In this document: positions 47,232 through 56,099 of the stretch, piece after piece
Layout: each line of letters opens with the position of its first letter
Position numbering within the stretch: the stretch's first letter is position 1
Position numbers and translations under genes: made by a program
Assembly: GCA_937128795.1 (NCBI GenBank)
Contig: CAKZMQ010000010.1
Coordinates: 1-64,000 of the forward strand
Length of the DNA: 64,000 nucleotides
Direction: 5' to 3'
Source: an uncultured Solirubrobacterales bacterium
GTDB lineage: Bacteria > Actinomycetota > Thermoleophilia > Solirubrobacterales > JACPNS01
The notes under the pieces: model-generated
Database searches by the model: none
What the model was told of the DNA's origin: nothing
What the model saw: only the letters and a program-made list of their open reading frames with translations

Positions 47232-48589
47232 CGGTCGATGCCTCCGAGGATCGGGTCGAGCATCGCGAGCGTGGCGATCAGATCGGCGAGGTAGGTGTCC
47301 TTAGCCATGTCACTGAGCGCCTGGAGGTTGACGAACGAGGGCTCGCGCATGTGCAGTCGTGCAGGCTTGCTCGAACCGTCGCTGCGAACGAAGCAGCCGA
47401 GCTCGCCGCGCGGCGATTCGATCGGCAGGTACACCTCACCGGCCGGTACGCGAATCCCCTCGGTGACCAGTTTGAAGTGGTGGATCAGCGCCTCCATGCT
47501 CGTTGCCAGCTCGTGGCGCGGCGGCAGCGCGACCTTGCGGTTGTCGGTGATCCACGGGCCTTCCGGCAGGCCGTCGAGCGCCTGTTCGATGATCTTGCAG
47601 CTCTCGTAGAGCTCCATCAGGCGAACCTTGTAGCGGTCGTAGTTGTCACCGACCGTGCCGACAGGGACCTTGAAATCGAAGTCGTCGTAGCTGCTGTAGG
47701 GCGCGGCCTTGCGCAGGTCCCAGGGATTTCCGGTCGCCCGCAGCAGTGGCCCGGTCACGCCGAGTTCGAGCAAACGCTCCTCACTGACCGCGCCGATCCC
47801 CTTCATGCGTTGCAGGAAGATCTCGTTGCTGTCGAGCAGGTCTGCGAACTGATCGATCCGGCCGGGCATCTGCTGGACGAAGTCGCGCAGCTTGTCGGCG
47901 AAACCAGTCGGGATGTCCTCGAATACGCCGCCGATTTGGAAGAAGCGCGTATGCATGCGCTGTCCTGACGACATTTCGAACAGGTCGAGCACGTTGTCGC
48001 GCTCGCGGAAGCAGTACCAAAACATCGAGATCGCGCCGAGGTCAAGCGCGCTCGTCCCGAGCCAGACCATGTGGCTGTGAATGCGGCAGAGTTCGAGGTG
48101 GATGACGCGCAGGTACTGGGCGCGCTCGGGAACTTCTTCGTCGAGCAGTTTCTCGACCGCCATGCAGTAGGCGAGGGCGTTGAAGTAGTACGAGACGTAG
48201 TCCATCCGCTCGATCAGCGGAATCACCTTCCAGTAGGACTTGTCCTCGCAGTTCTTCTCGATACCGGTGTGGACGTAGCCGATCAGCGGCTTCGTCTCTT
48301 TGACGACTTCACCCTCGAGCGTGGTCAGCAATCGCAAAACGCCGTGAGTGGCCGGGTGGTGAGGGCCGATGTTCATCGTCAGCAGCTCGGTCTCGGGCGC
48401 GAGCGCGGTGTCGGCCTGGCTTACGTTGCCACGTTCGGCGCGATTGGCTTCGCGCTGCTCGGCGATCTGCTGGCCCAGCGGTGAGAGCGTGATCGACTCT
48501 TCGCGCTCGCGATAACTCACGCCCAGCGGGTCGGGCGGGCTTGTGCCCTCGGCGATCTCCTCGGGAGTCGGTGTCGATCGATCTGTCAT
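47228..48589 (-). CDS. nuoD: NADH-quinone oxidoreductase subunit D, 453 aa
   Basis: 49-kDa subunit, hydrogenase-large-subunit fold, lining the quinone site. Motifs: NIGPHHPATHGVLRLL, GYVHTGIEKNCEDK, RIHSHMVWLGTSALDLGA, GATGNPWDLRKAAPY-like segment (read here as LRATGNPWDLRKAAPY) and the C-terminal MLDPILGGIDR. The N-terminal about 65 residues are hydrophilic and precede the conserved core. It is 13 bp downstream of nuoC and overlaps nuoE. Confidence 0.96.
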   Translation of the reverse strand: MTDRSTPTPEEIAEGTSPPDPLGVSYREREESITLSPLGQQIAEQREANRAERGNVSQADTALAPETELLTMNIGPHHPATHGVLRLLTTLEGEVVKETKPLIGYVHTGIEKNCEDKSYWKVIPLIERMDYVSYYFNALAYCMAVEKLLDEEVPERAQYLRVIHLELCRIHSHMVWLGTSALDLGAISMFWYCFRERDNVLDLFEMSSGQRMHTRFFQIGGVFEDIPTGFADKLRDFVQQMPGRIDQFADLLDSNEIFLQRMKGIGAVSEERLLELGVTGPLLRATGNPWDLRKAAPYSSYDDFDFKVPVGTVGDNYDRYKVRLMELYESCKIIEQALDGLPEGPWITDNRKVALPPRHELATSMEALIHHFKLVTEGIRVPAGEVYLPIESPRGELGCFVRSDGSSKPARLHMREPSFVNLQALSDMAKDTYLADLIATLAMLDPILGGIDR

Positions 48590-48602
48590 TTGCCGAGACG
48601 CC

Positions 48603-49151
48603 TCACTCGTACCAACCCGGTCCTTCTGGTTCGTTGTGCGTGAACATCACCGGCTCGCCGCCGAGCGCAAAGTCGCGGCGTTGGGGGAATCCCTCGTAAT
48701 CCTCCGGCATCAAGATGCGGCGAAGATCGGGGTGGCCGTCGAAGATCACGCCAAAGAAGTCATAAATCTCGCGCTCCTGGAAGTCGGCGGTCGGGAACAG
48801 CTCGACGGCGCTGGCGACGTGCGGATCGTCGATTTCAAGGCGGACCTTCACGCGAATCCGCTCGACGCGACGCATGTTCAGCAGCTCGTAGTGCACGCCG
48901 AGCCGCGGCGCTTCCGGCAGGTAGTCGACGCCGTGAACGCTGGCGAGAAAGCCGTAGCCCTGCGTTTGATCTTCTTTCAAGAACTTCAGGACCGCCAGCA
49001 ATGCCGACGGCGTCACCTCGACGCAGGCCTGCTCGCGGTAATACGAGGTTTCGACGACCACGTCGGCACCGACGTGTTCGCGCAGCGCGTTGGCAATCAG
49101 CTCGAGACCGGGTGCGTCAGGCACTGGACCCTCCCGCGGCGGGTCTTCCAT
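48603..49151 (-). CDS. nuoC: NADH-quinone oxidoreductase subunit C, 182 aa
   Basis: 30-kDa peripheral subunit. The signature [20 protein letters not shown] is clear, followed by [16 protein letters not shown]. The N-terminal domain (about 15-110) has the usual alpha/beta fold with [19 protein letters not shown] 49151 overlaps nuoB by 35 bp; a GTG at 49124 would shorten it by nine residues and reduce the overlap to 8 bp, so the start is uncertain. Confidence 0.94.
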   Translation of the reverse strand: MEDPPREGPVPDAPGLELIANALREHVGADVVVETSYYREQACVEVTPSALLAVLKFLKEDQTQGYGFLASVHGVDYLPEAPRLGVHYELLNMRRVERIRVKVRLEIDDPHVASAVELFPTADFQEREIYDFFGVIFDGHPDLRRILMPEDYEGFPQRRDFALGGEPVMFTHNEPEGPGWYE

Positions 49152-49881
49152 TGCCCTTCTGCAGGCGACGCTCGGCGATCAGCTGATCGAGATCTACGTC
49201 GTGCGGCGCGTTGGCGGTGCCGTACGGGTACTCCTCGGTGCCGAAGGCGTCGTAGCGCTCGCGCCAGCCGAGATCGGGATTGCCTTTGATCTTGCGCTGA
49301 AGTTTGATCAGTCCGTAGATCAACGCCTCCGGCCGCGGCGGGCAGCCCGGCACGTGCACGTCGATCGGCAGAAATTTGTCGGCACCCTGCACGATCGCGT
49401 AGTTGCTGAACACCCCACCGCTGCTGCTGCATGCGCCCATCGCGATGACCCACTTGGGCTCGAGCATCTGATCGTAGATGCGGCGGATCACCGGTGCCAT
49501 CTTGATCGAGACGCGGCCCGAGAGGATCAGCAGGTCGGCCTGACGAGGCGATGCGCGAAAGGCTTCGCTGCCGAAACGCGCGACGTCGTATCGCGCGCTG
49601 ACGATCGACATCATCTCGATCGCGCAGCAGGCGAGTCCGAAGGTCATCGGAAAGACCGTCTGCGAACGCGCCCAGTTGAGCGCCTTGTCGAGCGTCGTCA
49701 ACATCACGGCCTCTTCGACGTACTTCTCGAAGTCGTCGCTCTCGATATCGCCCTTGAGCATCTCGCGCGCCCGCAGCTGACGGGCGCGGAACTCCTCCGG
49801 CGAACCGGGCTGATCCGTGTAAAACGGATTGGGCAGAGCGCCGCCGGGGTTGTCGCTGCCGTTTGCGCTGTCCGGTGTCAT
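49117..49881 (-). CDS. nuoB: NADH-quinone oxidoreductase subunit B, 254 aa
   Basis: Carries the N2 4Fe-4S cluster next to the quinone site: [21 protein letters not shown] and [15 protein letters not shown] contain the four ligand cysteines, including the tandem CC pair. It has an actinobacterial-style N-terminal extension of about 70 residues ([17 protein letters not shown]) and a C-terminal extension with [23 protein letters not shown] 49881 overlaps the nuoA stop (ATGA). Confidence 0.96.
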   Translation of the reverse strand: MTPDSANGSDNPGGALPNPFYTDQPGSPEEFRARQLRAREMLKGDIESDDFEKYVEEAVMLTTLDKALNWARSQTVFPMTFGLACCAIEMMSIVSARYDVARFGSEAFRASPRQADLLILSGRVSIKMAPVIRRIYDQMLEPKWVIAMGACSSSGGVFSNYAIVQGADKFLPIDVHVPGCPPRPEALIYGLIKLQRKIKGNPDLGWRERYDAFGTEEYPYGTANAPHDVDLDQLIAERRLQKGNGRPAAGGSSA

Positions 49882-50252
49882 TCCCAATCGAGCGCTCCCC
49901 GTCGCCACGCCTGCGCGAAGCCGACGAACAGCAGGGCGACGAACAGGACCACCTTGCCGAGCGCGACGGCGCCGAACTCCTGGAGTTGCGTCGCGATTGG
50001 ATAGAGAAACAGCACTTCAACGTCAAACAGGATGAAAAGCATCGCAATCAGGTAGAAGCTGATCCCAAAGCGGAAGCCCTTCTTGACCTCTGATGGCAGG
50101 CCGCACTCGTACGGATCCTCCTGCGCCTCCTTGGACGGCGTCCAGGACTTTGGCTTCTTCGGCCCGATCAGCCGATTTCCAAACGTGAAGAGCACACCCA
50201 CGACCAGTCCAAGAATCAGGAAAACGAGCACCGGGAGGTAGTTGTTGAGCAT
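49878..50252 (-). CDS. nuoA: NADH-quinone oxidoreductase subunit A, 124 aa
   Basis: Three-helix membrane subunit, first gene of the operon. The conserved loop [19 protein letters not shown] and the [11 protein letters not shown] helix are diagnostic. The ATG before [13 protein letters not shown] is preceded by a 5' leader of about 90 nt. Its position with nuoB-N downstream in canonical order, mostly overlapping, indicates one long transcript. Confidence 0.96.
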   Translation of the reverse strand: MLNNYLPVLVFLILGLVVGVLFTFGNRLIGPKKPKSWTPSKEAQEDPYECGLPSEVKKGFRFGISFYLIAMLFILFDVEVLFLYPIATQLQEFGAVALGKVVLFVALLFVGFAQAWRRGALDWE

Positions 50253-50350
50253 TGTCGGCTCTCTATCTGTCTTCAGTTTGTTGGGGGTCTGGTCGGCTCG
50301 GCTACTTGCCGACCGATGCCTACGCCAGTCCGGGCGCGACAACGCGATCC

Positions 50351-50384
50351 ATCATACGACATTGTGACACTGTGTTACATAGTG
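50351..50384 (-). promoter_or_regulatory. Candidate nuo operon promoter and small palindrome
   Basis: On the minus strand TGTAAC (50379-50374) and TATGAT (50356-50351) are 17 bp apart and would start transcription about 90 nt before nuoA. They overlap CACT-N9-AGTG (50368-50384), a short dyad that could bind a regulator. The -35 match is poor, so this is a hypothesis. Confidence 0.35.
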
Positions 50385-50445
50385 ATTAACCGCGCAAACT
50401 CTCGATTCCAGCGCAGATCAGCAGCGGCGTCATAGGCTTGTGCCC

Positions 50446-50880
50446 ATGCCTGAAGTCCACCTTGTAATGGGTGTCACAATGTTTGCCGCGAACCTGGTCG
50501 CCGGCCTGTGGGGAATCGTCGCCTGGTTGACGCGCACACCCTCGGTGTTCTTCTGGCACCTCTTGCGCTTCGCCCAGGTCACGATCGTCCTGCAGATCGT
50601 GCTCGGAGTCGTGCTCGTACTGAGCGGTTTCGAGGCGTCGACCGACATCCACTACCTGTATGGCGTGCTGCCGCTGCCGCTGATGCTCGTGACCGAACTG
50701 ATGCGTGTCGGCGCCGCCCAGCACGTGGTCGGCGACATCGAGTACGACAAGCTGCCCGACGACGAGGCCCGTGGCCTCGCGATGCAGATCTTCATCGCCG
50801 AGACCCGTGTGATGGCCCTCGGCTGTCTGATCATCGCCGCGCTGGCACTTCGAGCCGGCACGACCAGTGGCGGTTTCTAG
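50446..50880 (+). CDS. Small four-helix membrane protein, 144 aa
   Basis: About four transmembrane helices: VMGVTMFAANLVAGLWGIVA, FAQVTIVLQIVLGVVLVL, YLYGVLPLPLMLVTELMRVG and VMALGCLIIAALALRAG. A cytosolic loop with DIEYDKLPDDEARG precedes the last helix. I do not recognise the family. ATG 50446 is chosen over the GTG two codons upstream. It is divergent from the nuo operon and ends 4 bp inside the convergent flavin reductase gene. Confidence 0.7.
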   Translation: MPEVHLVMGVTMFAANLVAGLWGIVAWLTRTPSVFFWHLLRFAQVTIVLQIVLGVVLVLSGFEASTDIHYLYGVLPLPLMLVTELMRVGAAQHVVGDIEYDKLPDDEARGLAMQIFIAETRVMALGCLIIAALALRAGTTSGGF

Positions 50881-51368
50881 GGTCGTTCGCCAAGCAGACG
50901 CGAGTAAGCACCGCGGTGGTAGATCAGCGGCTCCCCGCCACTGGCACCAAACTCTTCGACGGCCACGATGCCGATCTCGTGGTCTCCGCCGGGGCGCAGG
51001 TCCTCGAGTGACCCGGTGAACCAGGCGAGTGAACCTTCCAGCACCGGCACACCTGCTCGTTCACTCCAGTCGACGCCGGCGAACTTTTCCTCTTCGCTGG
51101 CCTTCGACGCAAACACATGCGACAGCGCCTTCTGATCCGCGGCGAGGACGTTCACCGCAACGCGCCCAGTCGCCTCCGCTGCGACGCGAGTACGTGCGTT
51201 GCGATCGAAGCAGACGATCATCAACAGCGGGTCGAGCGACAGCGAGGTGATCGCATTTGCAGTCATCCCGGTCGGGCCGTTTTCGGAGAATGCGGTGACC
51301 ACGCAAACGCCCGTGGCGAAGTGTCCGATCGCGTCGCGGAACCTGCGTGTCTCGGCCTGATCACTCAT
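50877..51368 (-). CDS. Flavin reductase-like (FMN-binding split barrel) protein, 163 aa
   Basis: Split-barrel flavin reductase domain: FRDAIGHFATGVCVVTAF start, GMTANAITSLSLDPLLMIVC FMN-binding segment, RTRVAAEATGRVAVNVLAADQ, and a C-terminal PLIYHRGAYSRL. These enzymes reduce FMN/FAD with NAD(P)H, usually to supply reduced flavin to a two-component monooxygenase; no partner is adjacent. The length is typical. It is divergent from the cytochrome c gene, 87 bp between starts. Confidence 0.88.
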   Translation of the reverse strand: MSDQAETRRFRDAIGHFATGVCVVTAFSENGPTGMTANAITSLSLDPLLMIVCFDRNARTRVAAEATGRVAVNVLAADQKALSHVFASKASEEEKFAGVDWSERAGVPVLEGSLAWFTGSLEDLRPGGDHEIGIVAVEEFGASGGEPLIYHRGAYSRLLGERP

Positions 51369-51455
51369 CGCACGGGGTATTCAACACCACGCGCGGAACG
51401 CGTCATCCATGCGGCGACCGCAATTCCCGATTTCGGTCGCGTATTATCCCCGCCC

Positions 51456-51848
51456 GTGAAGTTCAATCGACCCCGAACCTTGCTGATCGCGGTGGTCGCC
51501 TTTGCGGCGCTCGTGGTCTCTGGATGCGGAAGCCAGGGCATCAGCGTGCCCAAGAGCGAAACCGCCGCCTACAGCGGCGCGGAACTGTTCGCTCAGCGCT
51601 GCGGCGGCTGCCATACGATCTCCGCTGCCGGTACGACTGGGTCGAAGCCCGATGGCGAGGTCAACTCGAAGGACCGCACGAACGGCCCGAACTTTGACCA
51701 GCGCAAGGAGTCTTACGCGTCCGCAATCACCGCGATACGACAAGGCGGATTCTCTGGCGCGATCATGCCCGGCAACATCGTCACCGGTGAAGACGCCGAA
51801 GATGTCGCCACCTTCCTCGCCAAGTATTCGGGCAAGAGCAGCGAATAG
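51456..51848 (+). CDS. Cytochrome c-type lipoprotein, 130 aa
   Basis: N-terminal signal with a lipobox (VVAFAALVVSGCGS), so it should be lipid-anchored outside the membrane. One haem-attachment motif, CGGCH, follows at about residue 49; the later Met in SGAIMPGN is the likely sixth ligand. It looks like a small electron carrier serving a respiratory oxidase. GTG start; a longer upstream reading is excluded by the signal peptide position. No oxidase gene is adjacent. Confidence 0.85.
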   Translation: MKFNRPRTLLIAVVAFAALVVSGCGSQGISVPKSETAAYSGAELFAQRCGGCHTISAAGTTGSKPDGEVNSKDRTNGPNFDQRKESYASAITAIRQGGFSGAIMPGNIVTGEDAEDVATFLAKYSGKSSE

Positions 51849-51941
51849 TTTCGATCGACCGGCTTTCCGCTCGCCGGTGGCTGGACCGGTCGCCGTTGAC
51901 TTCGCTGGTCGCCGTCCGCGCGGTCGATAGGTTTTGACGCG

Positions 51942-53189
51942 ATGCTCGACCTCAAAGCGATTCGCAACGACCCCCAGCCAGCGCTGGACGCACTCGCCCG
52001 CCGCAAGGACGGTTCGGACGCACGCCTGACCGAAGCCCTTGAGCTCGACAAACGCCGCCGCGAAATCCTGCCACGGTCGGAAGAGATCTCCGCACGCCAG
52101 AACGCGGCCAACGATGCGATTGCCGCCGCCAAGCGCGACGGGGGCGACGCCCAGGCAGCGATCGACGAGATGAAGGTGATCGCCGCGGAGGGCAAGCAGC
52201 TCAAAGAAGAGCTGACCGACGTTGAGGAGCGCCTGAATGAGGTGATGGCCGGGGTGCCAAACCCACCCGATCCCTCAGCCGCCGACGAAGACACCGAAAT
52301 CAGCCGCTGGGGCGAAGGCGCCGACGGCGGTCGCGACCACGTCGAGCTGGCCGGTGACATGATCGACCTCGAGGCCGGGGCGAAGGTCGCTGGCTCTCGC
52401 TTCGCTTATCTGAAGGGCGACCTGGTCCGACTCGAGTTGGCGATCATCCAGTTCATGGTCGACAAGCTTGGCGACCTCGGCTTCACGCCGGTAATCACCC
52501 CGGTGCTCGTCCGCGAACGCGCACTGTTCGGCACAGGCTTTCTCCCTGATACCGAGCAACAGATATACCGACTCGCCGACGACGACCTCTACCTGACCGG
52601 CACGTCCGAGGTCCCGCTTGCGAGCCTGCACGACGGTGAGATCCTCGACGCCGACGATCTTCCGCTGCGCTACGCGGGCATCTCTCCCTGCTTCCGCCGC
52701 GAAGCCGGCGCCGCCGGCAAAGACACGCGAGGCATTTTCCGCGTCCACCAGTTCGAAAAAGTCGAGATGTTCGTTTTCTGTGACCCGAACAAAAGCACCG
52801 AGGAGCACGAACGCATCCTCTCGATCGAGGAATCGATCATGCAGGACCTCGGGTTGCCATATCGCGTCGTGAATATTGCGGTCGACGACCTCGGTTCGTC
52901 GGCGGCCAAGAAGTACGACATCGAGGCATGGCTTCCTAGCCAGAAGGCCTACCGAGAACTAACGTCCTGTTCAAACACGACCGATTATCAGGCAAGACGT
53001 TTGGGTATACGTGTCCGATCCAAGGATGGAGGCGGGATGAAAACCGCACACACGCTGAATGGAACAGCGACGGCGCTTGGCCGGACGATAATTGCAATAC
53101 TTGAAAATCATCAGAACGAAGACGGCTCCGTTTCCGTTCCGCAGGTGCTGCAGGGCTTCGGCGCACCGTCAAGTATCGGCTCGACCTAG
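51942..53189 (+). CDS. serS: Seryl-tRNA synthetase, 415 aa
   Basis: It charges tRNA-Ser. The N-terminal coiled-coil arm (about 30-105) that reads the tRNA variable arm is present, and class II motifs 1-3 are visible: FTPVITPVLVRERALFGTG, SPCFRREAGAAGKDTRGIFR and LNGTATALGRTIIAILEN. TGTSEVPLASLH is the serine site. Length is normal. Two tRNA-Ser genes lie 1.6 and 7.3 kb downstream. A response-regulator gene starts 11 bp after its stop. Confidence 0.96.
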   Translation: MLDLKAIRNDPQPALDALARRKDGSDARLTEALELDKRRREILPRSEEISARQNAANDAIAAAKRDGGDAQAAIDEMKVIAAEGKQLKEELTDVEERLNEVMAGVPNPPDPSAADEDTEISRWGEGADGGRDHVELAGDMIDLEAGAKVAGSRFAYLKGDLVRLELAIIQFMVDKLGDLGFTPVITPVLVRERALFGTGFLPDTEQQIYRLADDDLYLTGTSEVPLASLHDGEILDADDLPLRYAGISPCFRREAGAAGKDTRGIFRVHQFEKVEMFVFCDPNKSTEEHERILSIEESIMQDLGLPYRVVNIAVDDLGSSAAKKYDIEAWLPSQKAYRELTSCSNTTDYQARRLGIRVRSKDGGGMKTAHTLNGTATALGRTIIAILENHQNEDGSVSVPQVLQGFGAPSSIGST

Positions 53190-53200
53190 ATCGGAGAAAC

Positions 53201-53881
53201 ATGACCAAGGTTCTAATCGCTGACGACCACCACATCGTACGTGACGCGATCAAGCTGCGCTTGCTCGAGAACGACGACATCGACGTAGTCGGCGAGGCTG
53301 CCAACGGGCTCGAGGCGATTGACCTTGCAAAGAGCGAGAAGCCCGAAGTGGTGATCATGGATGTTGAGATGCCCGCGATCGACGGGATCGCGGCTACCAA
53401 GCAGATCATCGAGCAGTCACCGGGTACCAAGGTGATCATCTTCACCGCCCATCCCCAGCCCGACCTGCTCGCACTCGCGTTGCGCGCCGGAGCAACCGGC
53501 TATGTGCTCAAGTCATCGAGCGCCCAAGAGCTTCACGAGGCAGTCCATACCGTCGCCGGTGGTGGCACGTTCGTGAACGGCGGCTTCGACGCACCCTCGC
53601 CCGGCGTCAGCAATCTGGAGGCGCTTTCACCGCGAGAGGTCGAGATTCTTCAGCTGCTCGCCGAGGGCAAGCGCGCCAAGGACATTGCCAACGAGCTTTC
53701 GCTCAGCCCCGCCACGGTTCACACTCACGTGCGCAACGCAATCAGCAAGCTTGAGGTCGACACCCGCACGCAGGCAGTCGCTCTGGCCGTGCGCTTTCGG
53801 TATCTGGTCGACGCACCGGATCTCGAAGACGAGTTGGGCGAACTGCCGCCAGACAACGGCGCGATTTTGCCGAACGGCTGA
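53201..53881 (+). CDS. NarL/FixJ-type response regulator, 226 aa
   Basis: Receiver domain 1-120 with the DD acidic pair (LIADDHHIV), phospho-acceptor Asp in VVIMDVEMP, Thr in IIFTAHPQ and Lys in VLKSSS, followed by a LuxR-type helix-turn-helix (about 143-200: LSPREVEILQLLAEGKRAKD, then LSLSPATVHTHVRNAISKLE). It should activate or repress promoters when phosphorylated. No histidine kinase is linked; the short spacing after serS suggests read-through from that gene. C-terminal 25 residues are acidic. Confidence 0.92.
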   Translation: MTKVLIADDHHIVRDAIKLRLLENDDIDVVGEAANGLEAIDLAKSEKPEVVIMDVEMPAIDGIAATKQIIEQSPGTKVIIFTAHPQPDLLALALRAGATGYVLKSSSAQELHEAVHTVAGGGTFVNGGFDAPSPGVSNLEALSPREVEILQLLAEGKRAKDIANELSLSPATVHTHVRNAISKLEVDTRTQAVALAVRFRYLVDAPDLEDELGELPPDNGAILPNG

Positions 53882-53954
53882 ATCCGGTTTCGTTCGGACA
53901 ACCGGCAACGCAAGGCGCTGGAGCGATTTCCCCAGCGCCATTCTGCGTGGCCGA

Positions 53955-54713
53955 TTACTCGTAGAATGCCGCGATCTTCACGTCGAGCTTTTTGACCGTG
54001 CGCAGGTAGGCGTATGGCCTGCCACGACGCTGACGTTTCGCGGTGATCTTGGTCCGCAGACTCGTCATGATGAAACGCGAGCCCGCTGGTAGAGCCGCAA
54101 TGATCGCTGGCGGCATATCTACCACGTCCGGCACATCAATCGTGATCGTGCCGCGGCGCGAGACCGGGACGAGCACGTTGATCGAAACACCGGCGAGCGG
54201 TTTGGTCGTTCGAATAACGGCCAGGAATCGTGCCGTTTGCCCGCGACCCGGGCGGTAGTTGTAGAGCGTGATCCTGCCGCGGACGGGCGCGAGCACGCCG
54301 AGCAGGCTTGCGCTCTGGCCCGGTTGACCGAAGATTCCGGACACGCGGCCGGTGCCGATCTTCGACCGCCGTGAACAACGGGCAGCGGCACCATTGTTCG
54401 GAATTCGTGCACGGCAGCGCGGTACGCCTCGCGCTCGGCTGTTCCATTTCAGCGCCCGCGACGATATTTGGATGCGCGTGACGCGCTCCGGCGTAAACGC
54501 TGAGTTGACATGTGTGTTGGTGTAGGTCAACGACGCACGAATCTCGCGCTTCGCCTTTTTCGCCCCGGCTCCGCTCACGGTCACACCGGCTTTCCCGGTG
54601 GCCGCTTTGGCCGAGACTGTGCTGAACGTCAACATCACTACTGCCGCGATCGCGAATGCGATCAACGGATAAATCGTTGTTCGGAGCGAATGCTCCACTG
54701 TGTAATTGCGCAT
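53955..54713 (-). CDS. Secreted basic protein of unknown function, 252 aa
   Basis: A signal peptide (about 1-38, hydrophobic YPLIAFAIAAVVMLTFS, cleavage after SAKA) is followed by a basic, beta-rich mature part: RVTRIQISSRALKWNSRARG, a single Cys pair around VPRCRARIPNNGAAARC, GRITLYNYRPG, and FIMTSLRTKITAKRQRRGRP. I do not recognise a named family. A 16-bp palindrome lies about 40 bp upstream. Confidence 0.7.
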   Translation of the reverse strand: MRNYTVEHSLRTTIYPLIAFAIAAVVMLTFSTVSAKAATGKAGVTVSGAGAKKAKREIRASLTYTNTHVNSAFTPERVTRIQISSRALKWNSRARGVPRCRARIPNNGAAARCSRRSKIGTGRVSGIFGQPGQSASLLGVLAPVRGRITLYNYRPGRGQTARFLAVIRTTKPLAGVSINVLVPVSRRGTITIDVPDVVDMPPAIIAALPAGSRFIMTSLRTKITAKRQRRGRPYAYLRTVKKLDVKIAAFYE

Positions 54714-54750
54714 TTGGTATCCCCCAATGCCTATTGGCGTGGCTTTGCAA

Positions 54751-54766
54751 ATGCGTCCGGACGCAT
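54751..54766. promoter_or_regulatory. 16-bp perfect palindrome
   Basis: ATGCGTCCGGACGCAT reads the same on both strands. It lies 38 bp upstream of the secreted-protein start and 62 bp before tRNA-Ser(UGA). It may be an operator half of the promoter region; nothing else supports that. Confidence 0.4.
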
Positions 54767-54828
54767 CTCCCTCTTAAACACCCTTACCCGCTACAAGGTG
54801 CGAAATCACCGCGAGTAATCTCATCTGC

Positions 54829-54915
54829 GGAGGGTTGGCAGAGCGGTTGAATGCGCTGGTCTTGAAAACCAGTAACGGGGAAACTCGTTCGAGGGTTCGA
54901 ATCCCTCACCCTCCG
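54829..54915 (+). tRNA. tRNA-Ser(UGA)
   Basis: Folds as a standard class II tRNA: acceptor GGAGGGT/ACCCTCC with discriminator G, D arm, anticodon stem CTGGT/ACCAG with loop CTTGAAA reading UGA, a long variable arm, and TTCGAAT T loop. CCA is not encoded. It decodes UCA and UCG-type serine codons. Confidence 0.95.
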
Positions 54916-55033
54916 TGTCCTATACGGAAGTGCGCACAACTCGGAGAAAAGCGACTAAACTGATCCGAATTCAAGCTGTTTTCCCAGGCGATCGGTTCCA
55001 AAGGCGGGCTGACCGCCACCAAGGAGTGTTCAG

Positions 55034-55711
<678 letters not shown>

Positions 55712-55749
55712 TTGAATCGCGTTCTGTTCGGCGTTTTGCGCCGCATTTG

Positions 55750-55783
55750 GAGGCCCGGCAATCACTGCCGGGCCTCTTTTTTT
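55750..55783 (+). terminator. Intrinsic terminator after 1-Cys peroxiredoxin
   Basis: An 11-bp perfect stem GAGGCCCGGCA/TGCCGGGCCTC with a 5-nt loop is followed by seven T. It is the clearest intrinsic terminator in the window. Confidence 0.95.
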
Positions 55784-55804
55784 GAAACTTTTTTGCACGG
55801 GGTC

Positions 55805-55833
55805 TTGAAATAGTTAGGGTTACCTAATACAAT
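55805..55833 (+). promoter_or_regulatory. Sigma-70-type promoter with IdeR/DtxR-like box in the spacer
   Basis: TTGAAA (55805-55810) and TACAAT (55828-55833) are separated by exactly 17 bp. The spacer end contains TTAGGGTTACCTAA (55814-55827), an inverted TTAGG/CCTAA pair. Aligned over 55809-55827, 13 of 19 positions match the IdeR consensus TTAGGTTAGSCTAACCTAA. A bound iron repressor would occlude RNA polymerase. The start of transcription would be near 55840, downstream of the peroxiredoxin terminator. Confidence 0.5.
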
Positions 55834-55914
55834 CCGACCTCGTGACTAGGAATTGTCGGAATGAAGGCTTTGACCGGCAGTTCGCCGTCACGGAATTCGG
55901 GGTTCGCCTCGGGC

Positions 55915-55983
55915 GGGACCTGGCGTGCGGCGATGCACATGCTCTGAGCAAGGGGGTAGTTCTGTCGCCGCACGCCAGGTCCC
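55915..55983. repeat. 19-20 bp perfect inverted repeat
   Basis: GGGACCTGGCGTGCGGCGA at 55915-55933 is fully complementary to 55965-55983; one more pair closes at 55914/55984. The 31-nt loop contains a small GCTC-TGAGC stem. Perfect arms this long are unlikely by chance in noncoding DNA. Confidence 0.85.
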
Positions 55984-56009
55984 GTGCGAAAGAACTCTGA
56001 CGCGCCCAT

Positions 56010-56053
56010 GCCCCGACCGAAAAACTGACGGGGGTCGAACTTTCGGTCGGGGC
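56010..56053. repeat. 13-bp inverted repeat
   Basis: GCCCCGACCGAAA (56010-56022) pairs with TTTCGGTCGGGGC (56041-56053) across an 18-nt loop. It lies 47 bp before the SRPBCC start. Confidence 0.85.
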
Positions 56054-56099
56054 GTGATGCGCAGACAACCAGTGGCCTTGGATCTGTAAAGTTGCGCAG

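Larger units (their letters stand above)
55840..56060 (+). ncRNA. Candidate structured leader or small RNA with two long hairpins
   Basis: The 260 bp between the promoter above and the SRPBCC gene hold no convincing CDS (only a 51-codon GTG frame at 55843 and a 28-codon ATG frame at 55861). Two hairpins dominate: a perfect stem of about 20 bp (55914-55933 with 55965-55984, 31-nt loop) and a 13-bp stem (56010-56022 with 56041-56053, 18-nt loop) that extends outward with a wobble pair. It could be an iron-responsive small RNA or a long 5' leader of the SRPBCC gene. No U-rich tract follows the second hairpin. Confidence 0.4.

Noticed and set aside
55843-56001. Small proteins encoded in the structured region (51-codon GTG and 28-codon ATG frames)
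   Set aside because: Neither has a good ribosome-binding site or protein-like composition, and both run through the perfect inverted repeat; not excluded but unsupported.
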